A DNA stretch of 64,000 nucleotides from Aquabacter sediminis (lineage in GTDB: Bacteria > Pseudomonadota > Alphaproteobacteria > Rhizobiales > Xanthobacteraceae), in assembly GCF_028863665.1 (NCBI RefSeq), contig NZ_JARBFX010000002.1, positions 186,001 through 250,000 on the forward strand, given 5' to 3'. Under the pieces are notes generated by a model. That model made no database searches and was not told the DNA's origin. It saw only the letters and a program-made list of their open reading frames with translations. Position numbers and translations under genes: made by a program. Positions 17,128 to 26,619 of the stretch are shown here, piece after piece (the stretch's first letter is position 1; every line of letters starts with the position of its first letter).

Positions 17128-17850
17128 TCACCATTTGTAATTGATCCAGAACTGGCCAACAGTGGGGTTCAAGGCTCGAATGGCAGGATCCGTCGATGAA
17201 AAGACCCTGGGACCGGACGCCTTTGCCTGTGCGGAGTCCGAAGCCGTTGCCGGAATCGCGAACTGGATGCCCACGCGGCACGGACCGGGAATGCTGGCAA
17301 GACGCCCGCCCTGCCAATCGGTGACCACGCCCCCATTGTCGCCGCCGAAGCCAACCAGGCGGAACGGGCGGCCATTGGCCTTCTGCACATCCGCAATCGA
17401 GGTGCCGATGCTGACGCCCGCAACGCTCCAGGCGGTCTCATCCGTGAAGGCGAGGCGGGTGGGCGTCGTGTAGCCGATGGCGTCCGCCCAGGCGATGTCG
17501 ACGCGCAGCTTGGGATCGCCCGCCAGCAGAACCGATCCCGGGCCCATGCCGCCGCCCGGCTGCTGGACGTCGGCGCGGCTCATCGCCTGGGCGCCGAAAT
17601 CGGCAATGAGATTGACTTCCGTGGTCATGGGCGACCAGGGGCCGGAGCATTGAAAGACCCGGGGCCCCGCGGTGGGAGCGGGAACGCTCACCACGGCCTC
17701 GTAGGCGCCCCAGGGGTCGGTCTCCGTCACGGTTGCCGTGCCCCAATTTGGACCCGGCGTGGACGTGCAACCTGCCAGTAGCCCGGCGAGGCACGCCGCC
17801 AAAGCCGAGTGCTTCCCTGCCCTGCCAACCTGCCAAGCGTGAATGGACAT
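17128..17850 (-). CDS. Putative lipoprotein of unknown function
   Basis: The 240-residue protein has a lipoprotein signal peptide with lipobox LLAGC, acylated cysteine at residue 28, after a basic and hydrophobic N-terminus. The mature domain (about 210 residues) is beta-rich and Gly/Thr-rich, with two further cysteines (CSGPW and CRVGI) that could form a disulfide. It ends in FWINYKW. No family is recognised. It belongs to a run of minus-strand envelope genes between 16.8 and 19.5 kb but is separated by about 90 bases on each side, so each may have its own promoter. Confidence 0.72.
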   Translation of the reverse strand: MSIHAWQVGRAGKHSALAACLAGLLAGCTSTPGPNWGTATVTETDPWGAYEAVVSVPAPTAGPRVFQCSGPWSPMTTEVNLIADFGAQAMSRADVQQPGGGMGPGSVLLAGDPKLRVDIAWADAIGYTTPTRLAFTDETAWSVAGVSIGTSIADVQKANGRPFRLVGFGGDNGGVVTDWQGGRLASIPGPCRVGIQFAIPATASDSAQAKASGPRVFSSTDPAIRALNPTVGQFWINYKW

Positions 17851-17939
17851 GCCTTATCTCCCTCCGGCTCCGCACGAGTCTTAGCCGAAGAGAACAAGGC
17901 GAGCCAGACACTTGACCTCATGTACCGATGAAGTGCGGT

Positions 17940-18458
17940 TCAGATCTCATCAAACCACGCGTCGATCTCATCGGGGCTCATTCCGGCAAATCGGGCGAGC
18001 GGACCGGCAAATTGCGCCCAGGCCGCGGCAACGGCCGGGGAAACAGAGGTAAGGATGGGCAGGTCCGCCAGAACCGCCGCATGAAAGGCGTCCGTCAGGC
18101 CGCGCCCCTCGGCCTCCTGCCGCCCGAATTTGCTGAGGATGACCAACGTCCTCCCCTCGCTCCCATCAAGGGCAGCGATGGAGGCTTGCACGGCAGCGCA
18201 TGCCCCGGCGAGGCCCTGGGGATCAAGGCTGCATCCGGCTGCACCCGGTCCGAGCTTCTGGTTCAGCGGGTAGCGGGCATTGCTCGCCAGATCCAAGAGA
18301 TGCACATCGTCTGGATCAATGGGGTTCGGCAGGGTCTCCACAGCCCCCAGCACAAGAAGCCCGCGGGCGCGAAAACGCTGCGCCGCGTCGTCCAGGGTTT
18401 GGCGCACGCCCACGCGGTCCGCTCCCTGAAGGGCAAGAATCCGCGCTTGGCTTGTCAT
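17940..18458 (-). CDS. DUF2478 domain protein
   Basis: This 172-residue soluble protein matches the DUF2478 pattern: an N-terminal ILALQG strand, a LLDLASNARYPLNQKLGPGAAGCSLDPQGLA block, and LVILSKFGRQEAEGRGLTDAF. The family is often found with molybdate transport genes and is thought to be a nucleotide-binding or molybdenum-related protein; the exact role is unknown. The ATG at 18458 is preceded by GGAGGGG seven bases upstream. Earlier in-frame starts give an Arg/Pro-rich leader and are rejected. No mod or moa gene is adjacent, although molybdopterin enzymes occur in the window (the purine dehydrogenase) and are implied by the formate dehydrogenase genes. Confidence 0.78.
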   Translation of the reverse strand: MTSQARILALQGADRVGVRQTLDDAAQRFRARGLLVLGAVETLPNPIDPDDVHLLDLASNARYPLNQKLGPGAAGCSLDPQGLAGACAAVQASIAALDGSEGRTLVILSKFGRQEAEGRGLTDAFHAAVLADLPILTSVSPAVAAAWAQFAGPLARFAGMSPDEIDAWFDEI

Positions 18459-18585
18459 GGCCGGCCCCTCCATCACCCCGTCGCCGAGGTGTTCCGCCGT
18501 CACATCTATACCAGCGATGGCTGAGCCTGACATCGGCACAAGGGCGAGGCATGGATGCAGGGCGCCTGGGAGCCCGCCCGAGCCT

Positions 18586-19458
18586 CTATTGCCCCGCAGG
18601 CTGCTGCGCCTCGGCCGTTGCCGCGCCAGTCCCCTTGTCGGTCCACTCGGGAGGCAAGCCCACGGCACTGCTGAACAGCCCCCCAACGCCCTGTTCGCGT
18701 CCGAACGCCTCGCAGGCTGCATATTTCGGGGTGCCACCCGCCCAGGCCTGAACGCGCTCCGCGGAGGGGGGGCCCGACAGTTTCTGGAACGGGCTCTCGC
18801 CTGTCACCACCAGTTGGCTGAAATCATTTCCGAAGGTTGCGGCGAGCTCGTATGCGTCGCCCACCTGGGAGATGCGTGCCGAGCCGGACAGGGCATTGGC
18901 GCCCTGGCCCCACACCATCGCGGCCTCCTGAGTTCCGCGGGATGTCAGCGCCTCCGCCTCGATGGAGAGGCTGCCGAGCCCGATCGGCAAGCGGGGCGTC
19001 GGGACCGTTACGCCCGGCAGCAGCACCGACTTGGCCACCGAAGCCGCCTTGGTCGCAGCCACGGCGGTGGGGTCGGTCGCAGCCATGTTTGTGATGACCG
19101 CATGAACCGTGAGGTCCGCCGGCTCGGAGCCCGACACCACCTTCAGGCGCTCGCTCAGGCCGGCGCAAAGCGAGCGATCCACCGCATTGGCCACGAGCTT
19201 GCGCTGTTCGGTCGAGATGCCTTCGGACTTTACCGCCGGCGAGAAGGCGGTCGGCACGAGGCGGACGGTCTTGGCCGCAAGGACGCCTTCCTTGTCCACG
19301 CGCAGCTTGGACTTGGCGAGGAGTCCATCGGCCTGGGCCAGACCGGAATAAGAGGAGAGCGTCCCGGCCTCATCCAATGGCGCCGTGGCACATCCTGCGA
19401 GAAACAAAGGGGCAAGCGCGAAGCGCAGGGCTCCGCGAAACGTCAGGGGCGCCGGCAT
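18586..19458 (-). CDS. DUF3313-like outer-membrane lipoprotein
   Basis: The 290-residue protein begins with a lipoprotein signal, lipobox LAGC (acylated C23). The mature part resembles DUF3313 lipoproteins: L..YS.L....G, a VRLVPTAFSP segment and LCAGLSERLKVVSGSEPADLTVHAVIT, where a predicted beta-strand domain handles the periplasmic side. It is co-directional with the DUF2478 gene 127 bases downstream. Function is unknown; family members sit in the outer membrane. Its codon use is like that of the flanking genes. Confidence 0.75.
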   Translation of the reverse strand: MPAPLTFRGALRFALAPLFLAGCATAPLDEAGTLSSYSGLAQADGLLAKSKLRVDKEGVLAAKTVRLVPTAFSPAVKSEGISTEQRKLVANAVDRSLCAGLSERLKVVSGSEPADLTVHAVITNMAATDPTAVAATKAASVAKSVLLPGVTVPTPRLPIGLGSLSIEAEALTSRGTQEAAMVWGQGANALSGSARISQVGDAYELAATFGNDFSQLVVTGESPFQKLSGPPSAERVQAWAGGTPKYAACEAFGREQGVGGLFSSAVGLPPEWTDKGTGAATAEAQQPAGQ

Positions 19459-19796
19459 GAAACCGTCCTATGCGTGAAAATCAGCCAGAACGCGCGCAAG
19501 CCGACCCCAAGCGCGAGCAATGCCATAGCTGTCAAGGATTGCGGCGGAAGTACGGCCCAATCTCGCACGCGTCGGAGGTAGGAGAAGGCTGCCGCGATGC
19601 GCTTTTGGCCATCCCCAGATCCCTTCGCGCGCGCCAATCCCGCGCGACGCGGTCCGGGCTGGGAAGAGGAGGAGCGGCCTGTCCCAAGGATTCGGAGGCT
19701 ATCCAGCCCGCAGGCGCCCCTCCCGCCAGCCGGCCGGAGGAACACCCCCATCCCGTTCGGGCGCAGCCGCGCTCACTGACCGCCAGCAGGCGGCCG
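19459..19796. other. Spacer between uvrB and the lipoprotein gene
   Basis: These 338 bases hold no supported gene. One minus-strand frame contains a short hydrophobic stretch but overlaps the lipoprotein start and has no ribosome site. A stem (19776 to 19800) followed by TTTTT on the plus strand overlaps the uvrB stop codon; its orientation fits no known gene. Confidence 0.65.
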
Positions 19797-22442
19797 TCAG
19801 TTTTTCCGCCGGCCACCCTTGCGGTAGCCCTTCGTTCCGGGATCCGGCCGCGGGCCGGGCCGGAAGTCCAAGGCGGAAAGGGGCTCGGCCCGGTCAGTGC
19901 CAGGACCCATATCGTCCAGGGAAGGCTTGGCCACCCGGGAAGAAGGCTTGGGGGCGGAAGGCTTGGGGGCGTAAAGCGGCATCTCGCCCATCTCGCGCGG
20001 CCCGCCAGCGGGCGTGTAACGGGCTTGGCCATCCTCCGCACCAGGGTTGGCGGATGCGCCGGCCTTGCCGCGGCCCTTGCCCGCCGCCCTGCCGGACGCC
20101 TTGGGCGGCTCATTGGCGGCGTTGCCATATTTGCGGGCGCCGCGATAGCCGCCGGTGCGGTCGTCCACCGCCTCCTGGCGGGCCATGGGATCGTCGGCCA
20201 CCGCAAGCTCGGTGGCCTGGAGGCGCTTGATCTCGTCGCGCAGGCGCGCCGCCTGCTCGAAATCGAGATCGGCCGCCGCCGCCCGCATGCGCTTTTCCAG
20301 GTCCGCCATCACCGCCTTGAGGTTGTGGCCGAAGGCGGCGCCTTCCTCGGCAAAGCCCGCATCCACCTGGACGTGATCGCGCTCATAGACCGAGTTGAGG
20401 ATGTCGCCGATGGCCTTCTTCACGCTCTCGGGCGTGATGCCATGCTCCTCATTATAGGCGACCTGCTTCTCGCGACGGCGCTGGGTCTCGGCCATCGCGC
20501 GCTGCATGGAGCCGGTCTCGTGGTCGGCATAGAGGATGACCCGGCCATCCACATTGCGCGCCGCGCGGCCGATAGTCTGGATGAGGGAGGTCTCCGAGCG
20601 CAGGAAGCCTTCCTTGTCCGCATCGAGGATCGCAACCAGCCCGCATTCGGGAATATCGAGGCCCTCGCGCAGCAGGTTGATGCCGATCAGCACGTCGAAG
20701 GCCCCGAGCCTGAGGTCGCGGATGATCTCGATGCGCTCGATGGTGTCGATGTCCGAATGCATGTAGCGCACGCGGATGCCGTTCTCGTGGAGATATTCGG
20801 TCAGGTCCTCGGCCATGCGCTTGGTAAGCACGGTGACGAGGGTGCGATAGCCCTTCGCCGCCACCGCGCGCACCTCGCCCAGGAGGTCGTCCACCTGGGT
20901 GCGGGCGGGGCGTATATCCACGGGCGGATCGATGAGGCCAGTGGGCCGGATCACCTGTTCCACAAACACGCCGCCGGTCTGGTCCATCTCCCAGCCACCG
21001 GGGGTCGCGGACACATGGACGGTCTGGGGCCGCATGGCTTCCCATTCCTCGAACCGCAGCGGCCGGTTGTCCATGCACGAAGGCAGGCGGAAGCCATATT
21101 CGGCCAGCGTCGCCTTGCGGCGAAAGTCGCCGCGATACATGGCGCCGATCTGCGGCACGGTCACATGGCTCTCGTCGATGAAGACAAGGGCATTGTCGGG
21201 CACATATTCGAACAAGGTGGGCGGCGGCTCGCCCGGCTTGCGACCGGTGAGCCAGCGCGAATAATTCTCGATGCCCGCGCAGGCGCCGGTGGCCTCCATC
21301 ATCTCCAGGTCGTAGCGGGTGCGCTGCTCCAGGCGCTGGGCCTCCAGCAGGCGGCCCATGCGATTGAGCTCGTCGAGCCGCATCCGCAACTCGTTCTTGA
21401 TGCCGGAAATGGCCTGGATCAAGGTCGGACGCGGCGTCACATAGTGGGACGAGGCGTAGACCTTGATGGACTTCATGTCTCCGCTCTTATGGCCGGTGAG
21501 CGGGTCGAACTCAGCGATGCTCTCCACCTCGTCGCCGAACAGCGAGACGCGCCAAGCGCGGTCCTCATAGTGGGCGGGGAAAATCTCGATATTGTCGCCT
21601 CGCACCCGGAAGGTGCCGCGCGCGAAATCGGACTGGATGCGCTTGTATTGCAGGGCGACCAGGTCGGCGATCAGCTGGCGCTGGTCGATGCGCTCCCCCA
21701 CCTCCAGCTTGAAGGTCATGGAGGAGTAGGTCTCCACCGAGCCGATACCATAGATGCAGGAGACCGAGGCGACGATGATGACATCGTCGCGCTCCAGCAA
21801 GGCGCGAGTCGCCGCATGGCGCATGCGGTCGATCTGCTCGTTAATGGAGGATTCCTTCTCGATATAGGTATCGGTTCGGGGGACGTAGGCTTCCGGCTGG
21901 TAGTAGTCGTAATAGGAAACGAAATACTCCACGGCATTGTCGGGAAAGAAGCTCTTGAACTCGCCATAGAGCTGCGCCGCCAGCGTTTTGTTGGGCGCAA
22001 GCACGATGGCAGGCCGCTGCAAGGTCTCGATCACCTTGGCCATGGTGAAAGTCTTGCCCGAGCCGGTGACACCCAGGAGCACCTGGTCGCGATCCCCGTT
22101 CCGCACGCCCTCCGAAAGCTCGGCGATGGCGTGAGGCTGGTCGCCGGAGGGGGTGAAATCCGACTTCATGACGAAGCGGACGCCGCCCTCGCTCTTTTCC
22201 GGTCGCGGCGGGCGGTGGGGCACCCAGGTCTGGCCGTTCACTTCCGGCCGGCCCTTCTCGATGAGCTGGCTCAGCGCCGCGACAGTGGCGGAGGCCCCCG
22301 CCGACTCGAAGTCGCCTGAGAGGTCGCCGGGCGCCAGCCCCAGTGAGGCGGCAAGCGCGGGATCGAGGGTCTGGACGGGCGCGGGCTCGAAATGGCGTTG
22401 TGAACGCTCGCCGAGCTTGCCGGGACGGGATGCTTTGGCCAT
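19797..22442 (-). CDS. uvrB: Excinuclease ABC subunit UvrB
   Basis: UvrB is the damage-verifying helicase-like subunit of nucleotide excision repair, loaded by UvrA and cut by UvrC. The 881-residue product has Walker A GVTGSGKT (124-131), the beta-hairpin [16 protein letters not shown], helicase motifs including FIDESHV and LREGLDIPE, and the C-terminal UVR motif for UvrC binding ([28 protein letters not shown]). It is longer than the E. coli protein (673) because of an N-terminal extension of about 95 residues and a basic, Gly/Pro/Lys-rich tail of about 130 residues. Both extensions are common in alphaproteobacteria. The stop codon lies in a hairpin. Confidence 0.97.
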   Translation of the reverse strand: MAKASRPGKLGERSQRHFEPAPVQTLDPALAASLGLAPGDLSGDFESAGASATVAALSQLIEKGRPEVNGQTWVPHRPPRPEKSEGGVRFVMKSDFTPSGDQPHAIAELSEGVRNGDRDQVLLGVTGSGKTFTMAKVIETLQRPAIVLAPNKTLAAQLYGEFKSFFPDNAVEYFVSYYDYYQPEAYVPRTDTYIEKESSINEQIDRMRHAATRALLERDDVIIVASVSCIYGIGSVETYSSMTFKLEVGERIDQRQLIADLVALQYKRIQSDFARGTFRVRGDNIEIFPAHYEDRAWRVSLFGDEVESIAEFDPLTGHKSGDMKSIKVYASSHYVTPRPTLIQAISGIKNELRMRLDELNRMGRLLEAQRLEQRTRYDLEMMEATGACAGIENYSRWLTGRKPGEPPPTLFEYVPDNALVFIDESHVTVPQIGAMYRGDFRRKATLAEYGFRLPSCMDNRPLRFEEWEAMRPQTVHVSATPGGWEMDQTGGVFVEQVIRPTGLIDPPVDIRPARTQVDDLLGEVRAVAAKGYRTLVTVLTKRMAEDLTEYLHENGIRVRYMHSDIDTIERIEIIRDLRLGAFDVLIGINLLREGLDIPECGLVAILDADKEGFLRSETSLIQTIGRAARNVDGRVILYADHETGSMQRAMAETQRRREKQVAYNEEHGITPESVKKAIGDILNSVYERDHVQVDAGFAEEGAAFGHNLKAVMADLEKRMRAAAADLDFEQAARLRDEIKRLQATELAVADDPMARQEAVDDRTGGYRGARKYGNAANEPPKASGRAAGKGRGKAGASANPGAEDGQARYTPAGGPREMGEMPLYAPKPSAPKPSSRVAKPSLDDMGPGTDRAEPLSALDFRPGPRPDPGTKGYRKGGRRKN

Positions 22443-22542
22443 GGCGCCAATATGGGGGCGAAACGGGAACGATGGAAGGGGCCGGTGGAGAGGAGTCCCC
22501 TCACGACACGGCCTTGCGCCTCCCGGGGTCTGCGTGAGGCCC

Positions 22543-24543
22543 CTATTTATCCATGACCATCTCAGCCCGGTTGATTTCCTGGATGACGCGGATCAGCAGT
22601 TTTTCCGTCTCCGCCCAGTTCTGGAAGCCGCAGGCGATCTTTGTCACGTCAACCACAGACAAGACGACGCAGGAGAAGACATAGACCATCATCTTTTCGG
22701 AGGCGCTCGCACCCCCTCCGATGCGACTGTGGAACCAGCGCAGCTTCTTGCCACCGGCAGTGTGCTTGTTCTTGTCGCTATCTGTTACGAACCCGGTCAA
22801 TGTACTGTAGACGCTTAGATATCCCAATTCCTCAAGGACTCGGATGACGTCGATTGGGATGTTGGTCGCCGTGTTGACCGTGGACGCCTTGAGGCCCTTT
22901 TCCTTGCCCGCAGCCTTCCGCGATACGTTGTCATTCACGATGATGGCACACACCATGAAGAGTTGCACCGCCTTGCTCAGGTCCTTCGGCGTGGAAGCGC
23001 CATTCCGGAAAGGTGCGGTGAGATCATCGACGATGGCGCTCTTCAGTATGCGCACATAGGCCTTGGAATTGTCCTCGATGGTCTTCCACTGCGTTATGGG
23101 CCCGCCCATGTTCACCTGGTTGGCACCGCGCTGCAAGTTTTTGAAAGCAATGGCGTTTTCGTTGCCCTTGCGCTCCAGATCCTTCAGTGCGCTCGTATCT
23201 TTTTCCCGGGGCTGGTAGGCTTGGCTGTTCTTCCAGTTCCGCTCCACGAAATAGGCCACGATCAGAACGGCGACGGCACGGGTGTGGTTGCTCCGTGCGG
23301 AAGGCTCATCGTTCGGCGCAACGTAGAAGTCCGGATGGTCTGTCGCAAACCTGGGCGTTGCCCTTGACGCATAATGGTAGGCCTTCAGGTCTGCCTTGAA
23401 CGACCTGACGATATTGACCTTGAGGATGTCTTCCAGGAGAGCGCGCAACGACTTTTGCACCTCGACCATCTTGCTGGCGAAGCCTTCCAGCGTATCGTAA
23501 TTGGTCTGGATGTGGGATTTCAGCGCCTCGCCCTTGTCCGCGAACTTGCTGGAATCAATGAACTTGTCGGTCGTGGAGATGCAAAGCTGGTTGCGCGTCT
23601 GCGGGTTGATGGATGCCGCGTTCGCGAAAGTCATCACATTTTCGACGCCCTTCTTGGACAGAAGCGCCTCAGTATTGCCCGCTGCAGCATCCGCAATGCG
23701 CTCATTGGTCCAGCGCAGCTTGGTGCGCATGATCAGATACCAGGCCAGCCCGATGCCGTGGGTCTTGGGCTGGGCGATGAGGACCTTGGCCTTCTTTTGC
23801 GCGGCAGCGCGCTCCTTCTCGCGCTTTTTGTCCTGAGCCTGGACGGCCGTGTTGGCCTTCATCATGTCCTTGGTGACGTCCTTTGCGACACCTTGCAGGG
23901 CCTTGGTCTGGGCGTCCGGATTGATGCCCGCATGGGCCGGGTCGGTGCCAATGATGTTCGTCAGTTGCTGAGCCGGCACGCCGAACGTGTTCGCAAGAGT
24001 ACCGGTGCTGGTCATGTAGACGATTGCCGCGGACGAGCCCATGGCGACCGCGCCACCCACCCCGCCCATGACGTATCCGGCGGCGATGGGGCCGACCAGA
24101 GGCACCTGCGACGCGCTGATGGCCAAGCCCACGTCCAGGAGCTCGATCACCGGCCCGGCCTCCGCGGTATAGGCCGTCGTGAGCCGCGCCTTCATGCTGT
24201 CAGAGGCGCCGGTGACCGCGCTTGAAAACTTCAAGCTGTCGAACGCCGCAAGAACGCTCGAGGGCGCCACGCTCAGTGCACTCTGGGACAATTCGGTGGC
24301 TACCGCCGAGACACAGCTTGAGAAGTGCATGGCGAAGGGTGTCTGGGCGTTGGCCGAATCGCGAGCAAACGCAAGCAGCGCCACCGCCCGCTCGGCAACC
24401 GCCTCGGTCGAGATCTTCGAGCTGAACGCACCATAGGTGTTCTGCAATTCGGCGACCGGATCGAGCGGCACTCCCCGGCCGAAAAGCTTGTCGATGTCGG
24501 TCTTGCCGAGGAGTTTCCCGATCAGTTCGTTGACGTTCGCCAT
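22543..24543 (-). CDS. Large protein of unknown family (666 residues), probably acquired
   Basis: No family is recognised. Visible features are a helical N-terminal region, a long hydrophobic glycine-rich segment (132-178, with [17 protein letters not shown] at 156-172), and a lysine/glutamate-rich coiled-coil stretch (222-254). A helical region follows to about 440, with a second hydrophobic patch ([15 protein letters not shown], 423-437), then a C-terminal part with [19 protein letters not shown]. There is no N-terminal signal peptide. AAGGTGG just before the ATG at 24543 supports the start. Base composition is visibly lower in GC than the neighbours and the upstream DNA is AT-rich, both signs of transfer. 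The glycine-zipper hydrophobic block surrounded by helices recalls pore-forming or membrane-inserting proteins, but this is a shape analogy only. Confidence 0.8.
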   Translation of the reverse strand: MANVNELIGKLLGKTDIDKLFGRGVPLDPVAELQNTYGAFSSKISTEAVAERAVALLAFARDSANAQTPFAMHFSSCVSAVATELSQSALSVAPSSVLAAFDSLKFSSAVTGASDSMKARLTTAYTAEAGPVIELLDVGLAISASQVPLVGPIAAGYVMGGVGGAVAMGSSAAIVYMTSTGTLANTFGVPAQQLTNIIGTDPAHAGINPDAQTKALQGVAKDVTKDMMKANTAVQAQDKKREKERAAAQKKAKVLIAQPKTHGIGLAWYLIMRTKLRWTNERIADAAAGNTEALLSKKGVENVMTFANAASINPQTRNQLCISTTDKFIDSSKFADKGEALKSHIQTNYDTLEGFASKMVEVQKSLRALLEDILKVNIVRSFKADLKAYHYASRATPRFATDHPDFYVAPNDEPSARSNHTRAVAVLIVAYFVERNWKNSQAYQPREKDTSALKDLERKGNENAIAFKNLQRGANQVNMGGPITQWKTIEDNSKAYVRILKSAIVDDLTAPFRNGASTPKDLSKAVQLFMVCAIIVNDNVSRKAAGKEKGLKASTVNTATNIPIDVIRVLEELGYLSVYSTLTGFVTDSDKNKHTAGGKKLRWFHSRIGGGASASEKMMVYVFSCVVLSVVDVTKIACGFQNWAETEKLLIRVIQEINRAEMVMDK

Positions 24544-25041
24544 GAGACCACCTTCAGGATCGCAGAGACCAGCCGATACTGGGAAAAAGGCGTGACGGCC
24601 TTGGGCGAGACGGATCGCTACTCTCTACGCATCAGGGAGATCCTGATTGGCAGCGCAGCGACGCTCACGTCACTTTGGCGGACCGGCCCAGATCGAGACG
24701 CAAGGCAGAAGTAACATACTCGCTCTTATTAAATTTTTTAAACAGATCACCTCGAATCTAATCTTCATTAATACAATAAATACTCATTTCACCTCACTGC
24801 ATAACTGAATATAGATCGCTAAATTGACGGCCGTGCGACATGGGACGGCGTTCATGTGCGCGCGTCGCGAAGGGGAGCGCACAGTGCTGCAAGTCAGCTG
24901 AGATCCGGCAGGGCCTCGGACACGCCCCGCCGCGCTCGACCCGGAAAGGCCAAGCCCGCCCGCGGCATGCGGGGCGAGAAGGGATGGGCGTCGCGGGACA
25001 CGACATATGGACCGCGAGAGGCCCGCCCGCAAAGCGCGCCG
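24544..25041. other. AT-rich spacer upstream of the unknown 666-codon gene
   Basis: About 500 bases without a supported gene. Bases 24711-24835 are about two-thirds A+T (runs such as TTAAATTTTTTAAA and ATTAATACAATAAAT), in sharp contrast to the window average, while 24840-25040 returns to high GC. The AT-rich part is the likely promoter and regulatory region of the acquired gene. Several imperfect -10-like boxes are possible and none stands out. Confidence 0.6.
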
Positions 25042-25064
25042 AAAAAGGGACGGCTTAGCCGTCC
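25042..25064 (-). terminator. Rho-independent terminator overlapping the gltX stop codon
   Basis: Minus strand: GGACGGC-TAA-GCCGTCC followed by CTTTTTC. The three-base loop is the gltX stop codon itself (25057-25055). Confidence 0.85.
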
Positions 25065-26425
25065 GTGCCCCGCAGGCGCGCGATGGCGCGATCGCGTCCC
25101 ATCAAGGGCAGCAGGGCAGCCAGTTCCGGCCCTTTCGCCTGGCCCGTCAGTGCCATGCGCAGGGGGGCGAAGAGAGCCTGTCCGGCGCGGCCGGATGCCG
25201 TCTTCAACGCCCCAACCCAGGCGCGATAGGTGCCGGCATCCCACGGTTCCTCTGGCAGAAGCGCGGCGGCGGTCTCAAGGAAGGCCGCATCCTGCGGGTC
25301 CCACTGCGGGTCCCGTGCCCATGAGGCCGGAACCGACACCACGCGCCACCAGTCCAGCGCCTCGGCAAGGCGGGCGACATTGCCCCGCACCGCCAGCCAG
25401 AACGCGGCCCCGCCATCGACGCCGAGGTCGGCGAGCCGCCGGGCGACGGCTTCATAGGGCATCTGGTGCAAGGTGCGCGCCGACAAGGCCGCCAGTTCGG
25501 CGGGATCAAAGCGCGCGGGGGCCCGGGAGATGTGCGCCAGATCCACCTTGGCCGCCAGGGCGTCCAGGCTATCCACCGGCACCACGGCCTCGGACGTGCC
25601 CACCAGCACAGCGATCGCCGCCACGGCCAGGGCCTCGTACCCCTCCTCCCGCAGGGACTGGATGGAGAGATGGCCGAGCCGCTTGGACAATCCCTCGCCT
25701 GAGGGCAAGGTCAGCAGGTTGTGATGGGCAAAGCGCGGCGCCGTTCCGCCGAGGGCCTCGAAGAGCTGGATCTGCACGCCCGTATTGGTGACGTGATCCT
25801 CGCCCCGGATGATGTCGGTCACGCCGAACTCAAGGTCATCCACCACCGAGGTGAGCGTATAGAGAAAGGTGCCGTCGGCGCGCACGAGCACGGGATCGGA
25901 CAGGCTGGTCATGTCCACATGCTGCGGTCCGCGCACGCCGTCGGTCCAGACGGCCGGCGCGGCATCGAGCTTGAACCGCCAATAGGGCTTGCGCCCTTCC
26001 GCCTCCAGGCGGGCGCGATCCGCGTCCGTGAGCTTGAGCGCGGCACGGTCATAGACCGGCGGCAGTCCACGGGAGCGCTGAAGGCCGCGGCGGAGGGTCA
26101 GTTCCTCTTCACTTTCATAGGCCGGGTAGAGCCGGCCCGCCGCCCTCAGGGCGGCCACGGCCGCCTCATAACGATCCAGGCGCGCCGACTGGTACTCTAC
26201 CCGATCCGGGACGATTCCGAACCACGCCAGATCACGGGCGATGGCCTGGGCAAATTCAGGCGTGGAGCGGGCGACGTCGGTGTCATCATACCGCAACAGG
26301 AACGTGCCGCCCGCGCGCCGCGCGAGCAGCGCATTGAGGAGGGCGGTGCGCATGTTGCCCACATGAAGCAGGCCCGTGGGCGAAGGAGCGAAGCGCAGAA
26401 CGAGCTTGGAGGCGAGCTTGGACAT
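25055..26425 (-). CDS. gltX: Glutamate--tRNA ligase (GltX)
   Basis: The 456-residue class I synthetase charges tRNA-Glu in the cytoplasm. It has the Rossmann signature [14 protein letters not shown], with HVGN (21-24) as the HIGH variant, and [10 protein letters not shown] as the KMSKS-loop variant. The central [29 protein letters not shown] block is typical. The ATG at 26425 ([12 protein letters not shown]) fits the family start; upstream in-frame codons add a His/Arg-rich leader. Alphaproteobacteria often have two GltX proteins, one charging tRNA-Gln for amidotransfer; which one this is cannot be told here. Its stop codon forms the loop of its terminator. Confidence 0.95.
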   Translation of the reverse strand: MSKLASKLVLRFAPSPTGLLHVGNMRTALLNALLARRAGGTFLLRYDDTDVARSTPEFAQAIARDLAWFGIVPDRVEYQSARLDRYEAAVAALRAAGRLYPAYESEEELTLRRGLQRSRGLPPVYDRAALKLTDADRARLEAEGRKPYWRFKLDAAPAVWTDGVRGPQHVDMTSLSDPVLVRADGTFLYTLTSVVDDLEFGVTDIIRGEDHVTNTGVQIQLFEALGGTAPRFAHHNLLTLPSGEGLSKRLGHLSIQSLREEGYEALAVAAIAVLVGTSEAVVPVDSLDALAAKVDLAHISRAPARFDPAELAALSARTLHQMPYEAVARRLADLGVDGGAAFWLAVRGNVARLAEALDWWRVVSVPASWARDPQWDPQDAAFLETAAALLPEEPWDAGTYRAWVGALKTASGRAGQALFAPLRMALTGQAKGPELAALLPLMGRDRAIARLRGTDG

Positions 26426-26570
26426 GGACCACGGCATAAACCGCACCGCAGCGCGAGGGAAGCCGCATTCGTGCCGATGGCGGCATGCCAGTCGGTCCAT
26501 CCGCGAAAGGGGCCGCAGCGCTCCGCGCTGATGTCGTGCAAGGGGCCGGGAAGGCGCGGCGACCTGCTGG

Positions 26571-26602
26571 AAAAAGCCGCCGGCTCGAAAGCCGGCGGCC
26601 TT
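26571..26602 (-). terminator. Strong rho-independent terminator after the SH3b/collagen-like gene
   Basis: A perfect 10-bp stem (26576-26585 with 26590-26599, loop CGAA) is followed on the minus strand by CTTTTTC. It lies 18 bases past the stop codon of the gene at 26620. Confidence 0.9.
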
Positions 26603-26619
26603 GGCATGTCAGACGCCCC

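Noticed and set aside
19443-19751. Minus-strand frame of 102 codons with a hydrophobic stretch
   Set aside because: Overlaps the start of the lipoprotein gene, no ribosome binding site, Arg/Ser-rich random-like N-terminus.
19776-19805. Stem followed by TTTTT at the uvrB end
   Set aside because: The T-run is on the plus strand while uvrB is on the minus strand, and no plus-strand gene leads to it; not listed as a terminator.
24856-25791. Plus-strand frame of 311 codons opposite gltX
   Set aside because: Arg/Pro-rich antisense shadow of gltX.
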